From Nymphaea colorata (taxonomy: Eukaryota; Streptophyta; Magnoliopsida; Nymphaeales; Nymphaeaceae), in NCBI RefSeq assembly GCF_008831285.2, contig NC_045139.1, forward strand, positions 6,604,204 through 6,668,203: a stretch of DNA of 64,000 nucleotides. The letters run 5' to 3'. The position numbers and the translations under genes are program-made. Numbering within the stretch: the first letter of the stretch is position 1; each line of letters begins with the position of its first letter. Shown one piece after another: positions 12,401 through 29,425 of the stretch. The notes beneath the pieces were generated by a model. That model saw only the letters and a program-made list of their open reading frames with translations, ran no database searches and was not told the origin of the DNA.

Positions 12401-15400
12401 TGGACTAGAATCGTTGTTGAAAAGCCTTTTGGTAAGGATTTGGCCAGTTCAGAGCAATTGAGTTCTCAACTAGGACAGCTCTTTGAGGAACCCCAAATAT
12501 ATCGTATTGATCATTACTTAGGAAAGGAGTTGGTGCAGAACCTGGTAAGTTACACATCAAGAGTTCAGTGTGCCCAATAAAATACCACCCTATATAAGTA
12601 GTGTTCATTTTTTCACAACTTGAAACTTGCAGTTGGTTCTTCGTTTTGCCAATCGTCTGTTTATGCCCCTTTGGAATCGCGATAACATAAGTAACATCCA
12701 GGTAAATAGTTCTCTAATTCTCTATGAACTGATTCCTTTGATGTTTAAGCTGATATTCTAAATCCTCTCTATTGGACCTCTATCTGTGAATAGACTGGAC
12801 TCTGTTTTGTGGCATTGTAAAATCATATTCTACCATATCGACTTTGTTTCTCTCGAAAAGAATATCTACCCCGAAGATATGCGTCTTTATTACAAAAAAA
12901 CTGTAGATTTTCAATTTAGGAATGAATACATAGTTCTAGTGAAACTGTAGTATGTACTTAATGTTCAGATAATACCCCTTGCATGAATATTTCAAAACTT
13001 TGTTTTGTTTCTCTTTCTTCACAGATAGTCTTCAGGGAGGATTTTGGAACAGAAGGACGTGGTGGATATTTTGATGAATATGGGTACATATCATTTTTTT
13101 CCATGCATATACATTGTTCCTCTGTAAGATGGTTGTAATTAGTTAAATGCTTTAGGAAATTTTTGTGGCTCAGCAGCCTCTACTTTCATGTATGAAGTGA
13201 CATCAGGATGGTGTCTTTATTTTCCTGACTTGTACAGTTTTACGTCAGAGCAACTTTTACCATAAGTTTGTTTTAAGAAAGTGATTAGAATAATGCAGCT
13301 GTTATTTAATTCCTTTGGGGCACTAAGTATACAATCTCTATCCTGTGGCAAGAACTTGGTACCCTTGATTAATGGCATTTATTTAGTTATGTGGAGTAGT
13401 GATCAACCATCTTTATCGTTGACAGGAGAGAGTAGTTATGACTTTGTTATATCATTTTGTGTGGTGTTCATTTCTGGTCTACTGTTTTTGTTAATGAATT
13501 TAGCACTGAATGTTGGAAAAGTTAGGAGAGGCTATGCCTTCAAATACTTCTTCACATTTTTTATTCTTTTGCAGAATTATCCGGGATATCATTCAGAATC
13601 ATTTGCTGCAGGTACATATGACTTGTATGAACTACAGAATTGTGGAGAATATTTTTCATGATAATCTACTTCATTGTTGAATGATTGGAAAATTTCTGGA
13701 AAGGGTCTTTGCTAATTTATAGAGTTGACGTATTGTTGTCCTCCTTTGATATTTGTCTTTTGAATGAATCAACTTCCAGCTACTGCTTCATAAGTATCTC
13801 ACAATTAGAATCCCTTTTTATTTTCTATTCTAAGTTCTTATGCTTATGTTCTCTAAAATTGAGCTAAGATGCAAGTTTGGTTCTCCTGTTTGAAAAGCGT
13901 TTAAATTTTAACAATCAAGCAGGAAACTTACTGCTCCCAATGTAAAAGGCTTTTCATTTTGGATAACAAGGACCATACTGGTTTATGTAGAAAAGTTTCA
14001 AAGATCAGTTTTACATTTGAAATCAGGAATGCCCTTCTTTGACACCAGCACCCACATGCAGACTTAACATTCATCATTTTTTAGTCAAATGATGTGTTTG
14101 CTGAAATTTTCGGTAATAAGTTGAAGGAAAAATGTTCAATATGAAAGTGAAAATAACTCGGGGGGAAAAGTTATAGTGGCCTGTGAAGAATATGGTAGTA
14201 ACTGAATATCAGAAGATTGGTTATATAACTTATATTTCAACAGTTTGTACGTTTCCTCATTTGGCTGCTAATCTTCAGATATGGTCTTGCTATAATCTGT
14301 TATGCTTTCTTTAGTGCCCGTTAAGATATCTTGTATTTTATTGTCTTTGTTCATATGCCTGTCAGTGAAGTTCAAGTTTATTAAAGTTAACCATTTTTGC
14401 TGTTGCCACTCTTCTCAGATTCTTTGTTTAGTTGCAATGGAGAAGCCTGTGTCTCTTAAACCTGAGCATATTCGGGATGAGAAAGTAAAGGTGTGCAAGT
14501 TACTGCTGTACTCTGTCAGTCATAAGGAGTCAAGATTCAACCAATTTGTCTTGTTCACTCTCTAATTATTCTGTTGATGTAATCCAGGTTCTTCGAGCAG
14601 TCACGCCTATAGAGGATGATGATGTTGTTCTTGGACAATATGAGGGATATAAGGATGATCCAACAGTTTCAAAGAACTCAAATACCCCAACTTTTGCGAC
14701 TGTCATTCTCCGATTACACAACGAAAGATGGGAAGGTGTGGATTTATCTTTTTTTTTTTTTTTCCTTTTGGCTTCATATAAACATATGTCTGTCATTGAT
14801 TGCAGCACGTGTATAACAGTGTAACACATTAAAGAGGTCTATATATATATATATATATATATTGTGTGTGTCAGGACCCTTGGACTTTGCCTCCTAGTTC
14901 CCCTCTCCCCCCCCCCCTCCCCCTCTTTTGCATAAATCTGATGTCATAGATGAACTTGGTGTTAGGAAACCAGGATCTTTCAGAATCCTTTAAATAGTGC
15001 AGACAATCTTACAGTATAGATACAAACCTATAGTTCTCAATGAGAAATCTGTCAGGAATGAGTGCACCAAGGCACTCAAACTAAACTGGTAACATAGCAG
15101 CAAGCAACTCACAAAGAGGCACCAAGGCCCAACAAAGAATCATACGACTGAATGAAAATGAAACTTTGTTAAAGAGAATGCAGGGGCGGTATAACAGTGT
15201 CACACAAGAAGTATGTTACAAGAGGCTTTAAATAAGAGAGTAATAAGTAGTTAGAGGACCCAATGGCTAAAAAATTTGGGGACTCCAACATTTCCTACAA
15301 AAAATAAAAAAATGAAGATGGATGCAAAACAGAAAGTGAATACAAGACAAAAAATAAAATAAAAAATTACAAAAAAGTCCAAAGTACAGGTATATATTAG

Positions 15401-17308
15401 ATTATATGTTACTTACAAAATATTTTGTACACTTGGATGTCCAAAAATTTAGAGAACAAATGAATATCAACATTTTTTACTGTGCAGATGGGATTTTATA
15501 AGCTGACCGACCTAAGACTGTCACTTTTGAACCCTTATAAGCTTCACTCTTTTTCCTGTGTTATTGGACATGCAGAGTTCATTCCTATGGTTGGAGTTGT
15601 GAAAAACCTCATAGAGTAGGCCCCAGTGGCCAGATAAAACTGGGTGGTAGGATCCAGATGCATGTAGGATCTTTAGCTTATATATATTGCACTTTTCTAC
15701 TATCCCAATATTTTGTACCAAATTCTTATATTATCCTGCACTTCAATTTGCACCTAAGAATCGGTATATGCCAACTACCTATTTGACCTGCTGTGATGGG
15801 CCGCTATTGCAATTTTGCTGATTTCTTTCTAAAATTATGCTTCTTGGAGATTTTTCACTTTGTACTGATTTTTCCAAAATTTACATTCAGTTTATGACCT
15901 ATAGTTCTACGCTGTCCCCCATTCTGGTTTGATTATAACCATGGTCCATATCTTATGAACTCCTAAAATCATGAATAGTGAGATTTAAGCATGAAACAAT
16001 TTAGTGACTCACAAGGTTTTAATAGTGAGATTTAAGCATGAAACAATTTAGTGACTCACAAGGTTTTTGTTCAAATATATCACAAACTCACGTGAATTTT
16101 GAACAATTTTAGTCAATGACATTTGCCTTTTCTACTCAACCACTAATGAAAATCTTTTTATAGGTCTAACAAAAGAATTAACAGTATCAGTTCTCATGAC
16201 AAAAAGTTTTTAAATGTTGAAGTTATTAGGTCTTTTTATGGTTGAGTACGATGGTGATGTGACATTTGAAGGGTAAGAGTGTGCACATGGAATTTACTCG
16301 TGCACAACCGTCTGTGTCTACCTTCAGATTATCAACCAAGGTCATCTGGATCTGCACTACCTTTGTATTCTCCACCTTCATATGACAGCAAAGTGGCCTG
16401 AGAAATGTACACTCAAGTACAAGTTAGAACTTGCAAACTTTGATCTTTCTAATTGTCTTTATTTATATCTCTATGTTTGTGGCATGGATGTATCTGCGAG
16501 TAAACGCATCCATTTCTGTGTCTTTCAAAAATGGAAGGTTGAATGTGTTTTTCTTGAACTTCAACTTTGAGCACATGGCTGCATGATGCTTAACTTGTTC
16601 TGTTTCTATACTTGTCATTCCCGTTCTTTGAATGATACTAAATGAATCTGTTTCTGTAGACATATTTACTGTACCTTTGAGGTTTGTTAACAAAACCATT
16701 TTAAATTTTTGCAGGTGTTCCGTTTATACTTAAAGCAGGAAAAGCACTTAACTCAAGGAAAGCAGAAATACGCGTCCAATTCAAGGATGTGCCTGGTGAC
16801 ATCTTTAAGAGTATGATTCTTTAACATTCTTTCATTTTTCATGATTTAGCTGGCTTGGTTTGCTCCTGATTTCTTGCTACTTGATATTTTATATGCTTGA
16901 TGTATTAAACCATTATGAAGTTTCAACTGTGCGTTGGAGTTCTATATTATAATCTATACTTGTCACATTCATAAATTAAATAGAAAATCATGGCTGCCTT
17001 GATTGTGGCTGATGAGATGTTGAGTCCTGATAATACCAATGAAGCATTGGAACTGGGACCACTTGAAGCGTATGGATGCTTCCCAGTGGTGAGGTTCTTA
17101 CCTCTCATGGGTTGGACCTTAAGAAGGCGTTCAATTTAGTGCATTGGAATCTCTATCATATAGTACGACAAAGACCCATTTTTATGGGCCAATTGCATTT
17201 TTTTCTATTATGAAAATTCTTTTTGCTCCCTTCCTAGTACTCTAATGGCTTTGTGCCATCTTTCCTACAACTTTGCTAACTCCTTTTTTTTTGTTTCCGA
17301 AACCTCTG

Positions 17309-17342
<34 letters not shown>

Positions 17343-20300
17343 CGCTCTCTCTCCCTTTAATTTTCCTCATTCTCCGATCTTCCTTTCCAGAAAGTAACTT
17401 CTTTTCTTTGTAGAAAAGTATGCACTCTTTCATGTTTATGACTGTAATTCTAGTTTGGTTTTGGTATTATTTTTTTATACTACTGTTTCTCGTTTGAAGT
17501 TCTCAATGCGTTGGCTATATTATAACATTAATCATAAGGTCAGTGTTTGTAAGTTTTATTAAAACTGTTTGAGATGTGCAAATTGATTTAGTCAGGACTT
17601 AATTTGTTTATTTTCATGATCTTGCCTTTCATACTATACATATTTTACATTAGTTGCATCATGATAGCATGCCTTTAATTCATGCAAGCTGGTTCATTTA
17701 CTTTTCTTTCAACTATGAATCTTATGGCATCATATTGGGAATTTGAACAGATTGGAAGGTTCTATTTATCAAAGATGTTTTTTTAGTTTTTTCTGAAATT
17801 AATGAAGCAAATGGTTTTGGTCTTATCTATCAGTTTGAATATGAGCTAAACACTGACATCTCCTCTTCTATATCTGCACTGTGATCTTACCCTTTATTGG
17901 TTTCTCTTTTAGGAATATATTTCTTCACTTTTGTGAGGGGTTTGTGATGTTTGGTTTATGCAGGCAAAAAGCAAGGCAGAAATGAATTTGTCATTCGACT
18001 TCAACCTTCTGAGGCAATGTACATGAAATTAACTGTAAGTGCTCAATCTTAAGAGCATTTCTACCCTGTCAAGCATTTGCCATGTTGGAAGCTGATGCTA
18101 CTCTGAACCATCAGTAACAATTGCTTACCTGATGCATTGTCAAATTTTTATTTGATATTATTTCTTCTGATGTAGCATTATTATAAAGTAGAATGGATAA
18201 ATGCACGCAAGTAATTATGGAAGGTTCATATGGGAAAACGTGTCAAGAGGTCTTTATGGTAGCCACTGTTTTAAATTTTTGTCACTTCTGGTGTTTCCTA
18301 AATTCTGGTGGCTTGTCAAAGTGTCCCTGTATTTCCTAGCTACTTTTTTGTATATGTTCTCAGTACACAATGTGCTTTTTCATTTCATTGTGCTGAGAAT
18401 ACATTATCGAATTGCTTGTTTGAGCTATGAATAATGGGCCTCCGTGAGGTTGAAGTCTAGATCCATATCAAGTCAACAACATAGATAGGTTTATGCATTC
18501 TTACGTTGAATTTTTCTTTGCTGGTTAAATATCCTTTAGTGGCTAAGCCTGTTACCTTAGGTTTTCCTTTCCCTTGATTTAGCTTCAAGACTGGTGGCAC
18601 TTAACGAAAAGGACGTGAGGATCTAAGCAGCAACTTCTTGATGGTTTCTATAACTTGCAAATCTTCGCTAGCTATGGTATTTAGTTACCTGGTAAATGAT
18701 GCCCATTGATATTACAAAATTTCAGCCTGTGAGCCTCATTAGACAAGGGAAGAATGGGATAATTTTCTGGGCTTAAAAGACTTGCCCACCAGCTTATTGT
18801 CTCCCTGTTTTATGCAATAAAATAAATTGGTAAACTATTATACGATCTTCTTCATCCCGATATGTAGAGCAGTAATATTTACACGCTGGATCTCATTGGT
18901 CCTCTTGGCTACCGGGAATTTCTTCTCCATTTTATTGGTTGGCTTTCTGTTTCTAGCATTGTCCAAGAACCCTTTTGCAGTTCAGAATCAGGAAAAAATG
19001 ATAAGGGACTTTCTCCTACCTAATGATCACATCATTTGGTATTTGTGATTGTATTGTGACATTGACAAACTATTTAAAATCACTTTTATATAAGATCATT
19101 TAGCGTCTGAATCTTGACATATTTTGTACTCTGCCATTCATTTTTCATGTTGCACTACATCCATCCAACAAGCTCTATGTCTGATCTGAGGTTCCACAAC
19201 GGATTTATGTTAACATTGGACTCGATAAATGGTTTTTTTCTGAGTTAGACTTTACCTTTCTATTATCCTAGTAATCTTATTTGCTCGTGGAACATCAATA
19301 AGAGTATGTGGGTTCTTAACATAGCTTTTGATGTATTGTTCCATTTGTACAGGTAAAGCGGCCTGGACTGGAAATGTCAACTATCTTAAGTGAGCTAGAC
19401 TTATCTTACGGGCAACGTTATCAAGAAGTTGTAATTCCTGAGGCATATGAGCGGCTAATTTTGGATACGTATGCTGTTGACTTTTGCATTCTACTCTTAT
19501 CAATATCTCATTTAGGATCTTTATTGTTTTTTAACAAAACAAGGAAATGGAACAACCCAATGTGAAATTTCACGTAGCTTGATTGACTGGTTAAAAATGG
19601 AACTGATTCAGCTTTTCTCTTTCCTTTTCCTATGTCACATAGTAAGATTTACCAAGTTACATATCCATTATAAAATCAAACAGATCATCAAAGAGTTTCA
19701 TGCCGACCTTGCTTCTAGTTACTATAATTGCTTTCATGATAGGTGAGATGAAATCAGGTTAAGTTGTTATCTCTTAGGATATATGCTTGGTGTGTGTCCT
19801 GCAAAGGATGTACACTGGTTACAACCAGAAAAGAACTTTCTCTTTTACTGTATGAATCTTCATTATAATATTCTTGAGTTGCTGTTCAATTCAATAGCCC
19901 TAGGGCTCACGCTCCGTATACAATATTTGCCAGTCACCTGAACGAGTCGATATTTCATTTACACTTCAAAGTTTCCTTTTTTTTTTTTTTGGTATACAGG
20001 TTTGAGATGTCACAAGCGGCTAACTTGATTTTCTGGTATTTGCAGAATAAGAGGTGACCAGCAACATTTTGTCCGCAGGGATGAGCTAAAGGTAAGTTGT
20101 GCTCCTCCTTTCATTTAATTGGACTATGATTTCATTGTGGACAAGAAGCAAAAATAGTAAGCGATTTTCTTTTTCAGGCGGCCTGGGAGATATTCACCCC
20201 TTTGCTACATAGAATTGATGATGGAGAAATCAAGCCAATTCCCTATAAAGTGGGGAGCCGCGGCCCAGATGAGGCGGATAACCTACTCAAGAAAGCTGGA

Positions 20301-20345
20301 TACGTGCAGACCCATGGCTATATCTGGATACCACCCACCCTGTGA
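9168..20345 (+). CDS. G6PDH: Cytosolic glucose-6-phosphate 1-dehydrogenase (EC 1.1.1.49)
   Basis: The enzyme oxidises glucose-6-phosphate with NADP+ to 6-phosphogluconolactone and NADPH, the first step of the oxidative pentose phosphate pathway. Fifteen coding exons: 9168-9368, 10210-10295, 11583-11649, 11732-11918, 12387-12544, 12633-12701, 13025-13083, 13575-13611, 14419-14490, 14588-14735, 16715-16810, 17964-18034, 19353-19468, 20046-20091, 20178-20345. They total 1581 nt (526 residues), all with GT-AG borders and matching phases. Visible motifs: coenzyme loop GASGDLA at 47-53, EKPFGKDL at 192-199, and the substrate/catalytic RIDHYLGKE at 220-228. The C-terminus GYIWIPPTL is typical of the plant cytosolic form. 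The N-terminus begins [16 protein letters not shown] with no transit peptide, and the plastid isoforms' regulatory cysteine region is absent, so a cytosolic location is expected. The largest intron (14736-16714) holds repeats. The gene converges on the ARL2-type gene. Confidence 0.96.
9397..9443. repeat. (AT)n(GT)n microsatellite in G6PDH intron 1
   Basis: About 11 AT units change into about 13 GT units. It starts 28 bases after the donor of the first coding exon, and intronic length variation here would be easy to score. Confidence 0.95.
14887..14930. repeat. Pyrimidine tract with a C-run in G6PDH intron 10
   Basis: A pure pyrimidine stretch includes an 11-base C-run within about 30 C/T bases. 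It follows an (AT)n run at 14840-14862. It lies mid-intron, so it is not the branch-point tract of the acceptor at 16714. Confidence 0.85.
15974..16067. repeat. Perfect 47-bp tandem duplication in G6PDH intron 10
   Basis: Two adjacent copies, 15974-16020 and 16021-16067, begin AATAGTGAGATTTAAGCATG and end GGTTTT with no mismatch that I can see. The perfect identity suggests a recent event. Confidence 0.93.
17305..17352. repeat. (CT)n(GT)n(CT)n repeat in G6PDH intron 11
   Basis: A CT run passes into a GT run and then a short CT run. It lies inside the intron between the exons ending at 16810 and starting at 17964. Confidence 0.85.
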
Positions 20346-21881
20346 CTGGTCACTCAGTGTTTTATGTAAATGTAGGCAGATCATTTTCATCCCACTGCAA
20401 GTAGTTGTAGAATAAGTTTGATCAGCTAGCTAGCGTGAGAGTTTGGTCTTCGTAGAGGTTGCCAGTTTGTTTTTCCCACCAACATTCTGTTCAATTTGTC
20501 ATGTGGTCATCTATATATACATCATCTTTGTTTGTATATATGTGCCTGTGGGTGCTTCAGCGCATCATGCAGAAACACAATTTTTCATGCAACGTACATC
20601 AGCAGCTGCCTCCTTGAACGCAGTCACCATAATGGTCTCTGCTAGCTCTTGGCTTCGTGAGAATATATTACTAAGAACCAAGCAGAAAGGCTTTCTGAGA
20701 ACACAGTAGCAAAAAGAAAAGAAAGTTTACATGCTTGAAAATATGAGGAAGAACTTCCGAAAAGCTCGGGATGCAAGCTATTTTCACTTAATTGCAGTTC
20801 AAACACCATTTCTTGATAGCAAGGCTTTTCCATGAAATATGGTTTCACGCTGGCCACATCTGGATGTGAAACTTTAGTTGAAAAGAAGACACCCGATACA
20901 AGCGAAGCAGTATATGAGGAGAAAACATGGGCACCGTTTCTCGACCTTTTGATTGAGAAATCATAAATTTCATACATACAGATGTGAAGATCTTTCAAGG
21001 TTATATGTCAACCGAACACCAAACAAAAATGAGAGCTTTCAGTTAAAAAGTTTGAGTCTCTGGCTCCCCAAGCCCGCGTCACCTTCATGCTCAATGTCAG
21101 TCGGGACAAGGTTTAAGTGGCCTTTGGATCGACAAAGTCTTAAAGATAACTAGAGAAGAAACAATAACAAATAAATCAGGTGTCGCAGCATTGACTTTTC
21201 ATGTTCGTTCCATAAATTATAGTTCAGGGAATAACGACAATAACGAGGAGGGAGGAAAATAATGACAATGATCAAGTTTAAATAATTCGCTAATATCCAA
21301 GTTGTTCAGTCCTGCTTTACTCCATGTTCCAGTTCTTTGCTGTAACCAATATGTTCTAGTTGCTCCTTTCAAACCAACGACGCCAAGATCAAGTCACCCC
21401 TGTTAGATGGAATGTGCAAGTCAAATATGTTTCCGCATTGTCCTTGAGCAGAGCAGCACAGCTAGTATTTGACAGTTATGTCGAAATAATCAAAATAATA
21501 ATCGGCACTAACCACACCATACCGTTTGTTGTTAAATGGTTATGCAAATTGCAACAGAACCAGACAACTTGCTCCAATGGTGTTACGACTCAGACCACCA
21601 CCCTGGACAAGAACTTGCCTTGCGAAGCTTGTTTCAAAGGCGGAGGACCCACATGTTTCCCCGGGTCCTGTCTTATCTGGTTATAATCCAGTGTAGCCAG
21701 TCCACCATTCATAAGGCAGACAAGTGAAAAACATACACAAATAATAGCGTGCACTGGTCTTAGTTGAATTTCATTTTCCATTTCAAGCATGATTCCATAC
21801 ACAAAAAGGTACACGCATCTAACGATGCTAAGATTAAAAAAATGCAGCACTGACAAGGGCATCAGTTCATGGATCCAAAAT
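20346..21881. other. Convergent intergenic interval between G6PDH and the ARL2-type gene
   Basis: This 1.5 kb holds the 3' UTRs of two genes that face each other. Short open frames occur on both strands (for example near 20642-20998 and 21360-21686), but none shows a family motif or a matching partner exon, so I call none of them a gene. Confidence 0.6.
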
Positions 21882-24896
<3,015 letters not shown>

Positions 24897-24898
24897 TT

Positions 24899-25566
24899 CC
24901 TGGACATTACTGTTATGTTAATATTATAACATAAAGAATAGCCAAAAGACAAGCCTCACATACGTCTTTCCATTGTGATTTGTCAAGAACAGAAGTAGCA
25001 CAACATCATAAAGTAGAAACAAGATATCTAGGAAAGGAAAAGCATAGGACGATGCTGAGAAGTAATCAGCAAATGGACTGATGGACTGGATTTCTTTTGG
25101 TCTAACAAGATTTTCTATGTGTTTCTGTGCCCATCTATCAATTCATTATAGCCCATTATTCTTGCTGCAGATCCACCAACATATCCATATGAAGATTTAG
25201 TATGTCAAAATGTATAACATCTCCTATGGTGAACATTTCCATCTTACAGGCCAATAGCACAAACTTAGTGATTTGACAAAGGTGCTTATATTCATTTTAT
25301 TGCACGTAACTCCCATAGTAACTCCTTATAGATTATGATCGTTAAATGAGTATTTACCACAGCATCATTGCACTTGCATCACATCCTGAGCAACTAGGTT
25401 CGTTCGCTTGTAGTGATAGCAGGGTAAGATCAAGTTATCTGATCAAATTTCAATATTGATTTTTCTATTCCACCACCAAATTATCCCCATTCGTCATCTC
25501 CATGAACAAGAGGGCTGTTGTTCATTGGGACACCAATAATCAAAAGAGAGGGAGGGACTCCAATCG

Positions 25567-25618
<52 letters not shown>

Positions 25619-26300
25619 GCACACTACTAAACATACTAAAAACAGAAGAAGCAACAGAAAAAAGCACATCTTTGAAGCACAGGCACCAAGCATCAAGAAT
25701 ATTATCTCTCGCTACAACAGGAGTCAGAGAATCTCTTGCATCTACCAATTGAGAATGTTAAATAACCATACAAGTGATACAATGGCCAATAACGCTGTAT
25801 TTTTAGGCCTACATAGATTGGAGCTGCGATCACCAAAATGGGCGTCTAACGCATGGTTACCACTTGGAATAGCTCACTGTTTTTGTGCATTTTAACATCA
25901 AGAAATAGCAAGTCCACAATGGTTCGGAAGCAACTGTAGATGAAAAACATTGTATGATCTACCTTCTCCCCTTCATCAACGCATTACGAGAAAGAGCAAG
26001 TCCACAACTCGAAAACTGAGAGAAAAATGCAAAAAAGGGGGGGAAAGATAAAAGGAATAAGACGGTTTTGGGCATACATTTTGGGCGCACAAAGAAGGGG
26101 GAACGACAGAGAGAGGGTGAGAGAGAAGACGGTTTCCACTATCAGCACCGCGAAGATCAAGCTCCGTACCTGTGGATGTATGCCTGCTGAGGACGGAAGG
26201 TCGCCGAGGTAGGAGGATGCACAGCGCTGAAGATGGCGCAATTCTGCTGCTGGATGATGAGGAACCTTGCCCGGTGAGTTTAAACCAAAAAACCATCCAT
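24899..26300 (-). promoter_or_regulatory. Probable leader intron, leader exon and promoter side of the ARL2-type gene
   Basis: Only three bases before the start codon the minus strand reads TGTCCAG|GAA, a usable acceptor (exon from 24899). This suggests that the 5' UTR lies in a separate exon. A matching donor, CACAG|GTACGG, ends a GC-richer block at 26170, giving a leader intron of about 1.27 kb. The block at 26170-26270 would be leader exon 1. An open frame at 25976-26305 overlaps it but has no recognisable homology. The (AT)n run at 25571-25612 would lie in the leader intron. Confidence 0.4.
25571..25620. repeat. (AT)n microsatellite with short CA tail
   Basis: About 21 AT units followed by CACACGCACA. 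It falls in the putative leader intron of the ARL2-type gene. Confidence 0.95.
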
Positions 26301-27609
26301 TTCACGGGTAAAGTTTTTCGGCGTTTGATGGAGGAGGAGAAATCCGCACCAATTCCCCTCCTCTACATGTTTTTGATCCTTAATCAAACGTCCCCTAATC
26401 ATTCCACATCCGAAGCTTCACTTCCTTTCGAGTTTAGATATGTGTTTGCATCAAACAGCTTCTTATGTGCTTTAACTTGTACGTAAAGACCCACTTCTTT
26501 TTAAAAAAAATAAAAATTGTAAAAACATGAAAGGTAAAATAAAATGATAATTGTAATCTTAGAAAACTGCATCTAATTGTTCCAACCTATAAAGTTAACA
26601 ATGGTGTACTTAATAACTTCCAGACATAGCTGATGAATTTTCCCATAATTTAAATCCAAGGGCATTTTGGTCGTTTTATGTTTATGGTATCGTATTATGA
26701 ACCATAACATATAAGACATAAATATGTTTCTACCCAAACTTTATAGAAAATAATGTTTTTAAAAACATTGACAAAACATAAACTTGAAATTAAAACTTTC
26801 CTTACGAAGCGTGTGCTTGTTAACTCATTTGCAAGCAAATATTTCGAATTTCTCGAACTTAGGATGCATGCATAAATTTATCAATACTTGAGGGGTTGTT
26901 TGTCAATTCCTCCAATAATACGACGGCTAACGATCATGTGGGCTTCCGTGCACAAAAAGGTCCATCCAGAACCCAACTGGGACCTTCTTACTTCCCCTCC
27001 ACGTAGTTTGCCGGTTAACCAAACAATCAAAACCTTGTGCACCAAGTAACTTAACCTTCCAATCCTTAGGGCGGAAGTCAAAGAAGGGTGTGAGCGTCGA
27101 ACAACCACCCTCATGGGCTCCAGTCAATTCCGCGCCCAGTCTAAACAGCCAGTCCAACTAATGCTTGTCGCCGCCGCGGACTAACCCCTGTAGGACCGGC
27201 ACCCAGCGAGGGGTCAGTTTATTCTGTCAAGGTTTGCAGCAACTAGGTCTAACCCAGCAGCCTATCAATATGTGTGTATGTATGCACGTATGTATTTTTA
27301 CAGAAAACCGCATTAGATTGAGAAATAAGGCCGATCAGATTAACGACTAAGCCTGAATCTAAGTCTAAACGATCTCATCGGGTCAGGCTTGGCGAAGTGT
27401 GGAGTGTGCCAATTTGGGCTCGACCAGTGCACGCCCTTGCAATTTGTATCAACACGACCTTTGTTGCCGTTTCACCAAATTTTGCAGTTTGGCTCGGCGC
27501 AGTCCACAGGAAAAAAGCGGTTCGTTGTACACGTGACCAGCTTCCTAGCTAACCAGCCATAGCTAGACCTAACCTCAGCCCCACACTACAACTAATTAAC
27601 ATCTCTCTT

Positions 27610-27641
<32 letters not shown>

Positions 27642-29350
27642 ACTGTTGCAAGTTTTATTGTTTTATTTTTCCAAAAATAGTATGTATTGTTGTCAAACGA
27701 CCTTTAAATTCTACGAGTAATTATAAATTAATGACGGATAACTAATAATAACAAATATGTAAATAGTTGATTATTTGATATAAATTTGCCATGAGGTTTG
27801 TAGTTACCTATCAAGGCAAGCTTGACACACAATTTTATAATATTTTAATTTAGCATGCAAATTTGGAAAAAAAAAAAGTTCACGGACTACCCCAAAAATA
27901 TTCACAAAATGATGGCCGGTTCTGAATTGCTCCGGTGGGCAACTGAAATATTTATATCCCCAGTGTAGAGCTGTTCTGGGCCCCACCAGATGAGAGGGCA
28001 GAACTGGACGCTTTATCCGGATACGACCAATGGTTCCTATACTTGTGAGATGGCGTTGGACGAAAGCCAGATCTTGGACCCCACCGTTTATCCAGAACGA
28101 AGTTCAGTCCGTCTCTCCGCTTATCCAAGTTTCATTTACCAAACTATTTGTATCTGGATCTTTTAAGATCCAAACCTTCGAAATTGGTGGATTATCCCAA
28201 TGAACATAGACTATTCGTACAGTTTATGTCTACAGGCTTGCAGAGTATGCAGGAATCCAAATGGGTCGGATGCATTCTAATGTTGTTCTCGATTTCAAAT
28301 TCGTTTTCGGATCTGGTAGCACAAACGGATATGTTCATTAGTCGGATACGAATTCAAACCAAAATCTGATACTGAGAACTGGTAAATATCCATCCCGATT
28401 ACAACTAACGTTGAATCTTACCATTTGAGTTCAGTTTCGGAAATTGAGTCTGATTTCATCAAATCGGACGAATCAAATTTCCCAAAAGAATAGGAACAAG
28501 CTACTGTTTAATGGATATGGGCCTTTAGATCCAAACCTGAGAAAGCTGGGGAACCGGTCCATTTCACGTGTTTGACCAGACAATTTTGTTGGTGGATTTG
28601 GATCTTACGCAGAAATGCGTATAATCATAGTATTTTTATGTTTCATACAAATATCATAATCTTTTATTATGGACAAATAAAGGAAAGAGATGTGGCGCTT
28701 ATTAAGGGTTTTTAACATGTTTTAATTAAAAGGGCCACAAATCGGCGATAAAAGTAAAGTAATTGCAAGTTGGAATTATGGACAAACTAGATATCCAATG
28801 AAATAACATCAGCAAAAAGGCAAAAAAAACTCACTAACTATTTACTCGTCAACTATATATATATATTTATGCTCGACAAAAAACAGTAAGCTGAATCTTA
28901 TGTATACTAAAAAAAATATAAAATTTGGAAATAAGAGAAGAACTTTAATTAATAAAAAACAATTATGAATGTGGTTGTTATTTAGAAGATAAATATTTAC
29001 TAACCAATTACTAATTGGGTTAATCGTTTATCCAGTCTCTAGATGGAGAGACATTTATCTTTTTTTTCACTACTTTTGCTATTTTAGATTGATGTGCAGG
29101 TAAATATAATTAATGATAGCAAACTAAAAGGTTTTTATTTATGACGCCATATAAGAATGCTCCGATCCATCTATAAAGAAGAAAGTGAAATTAGAAAAAG
29201 CGACTTCTTTTAACACCATAAAATACTGGTTTTTATACATAAAACGGGCTAATGAGATATTTTTATTATTTTAATTGAATAGAAAAAAAATTACATAAGC
29301 TAATAATATCCAATAATTAAATTGTTATATATGTTAATTGAATTTGCATA
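26300..29350. other. Intergenic DNA between divergent ARL2-type and SKIP14-like genes
   Basis: I see no gene. The part nearest the ARL2-type gene should hold its promoter. The part 26.9-28.6 kb is somewhat GC-richer, with short open frames on both strands and no recognisable protein, as expected of degraded transposon DNA. The part 28.6-29.3 kb is very AT-rich. Confidence 0.6.
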
Positions 29351-29425
29351 TAAACAAAATTTGGCTCTCCGTCATTCTCTCCCATGGTTGGGCGGGCGCC
29401 GGGGCGGGGAAGGGGAGGGAAGGAA

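Noticed and set aside
26881-27157. Two overlapping 76-77 codon minus-strand frames
   Set aside because: They overlap in different frames, have no family features and lie in what looks like degraded repeat DNA.
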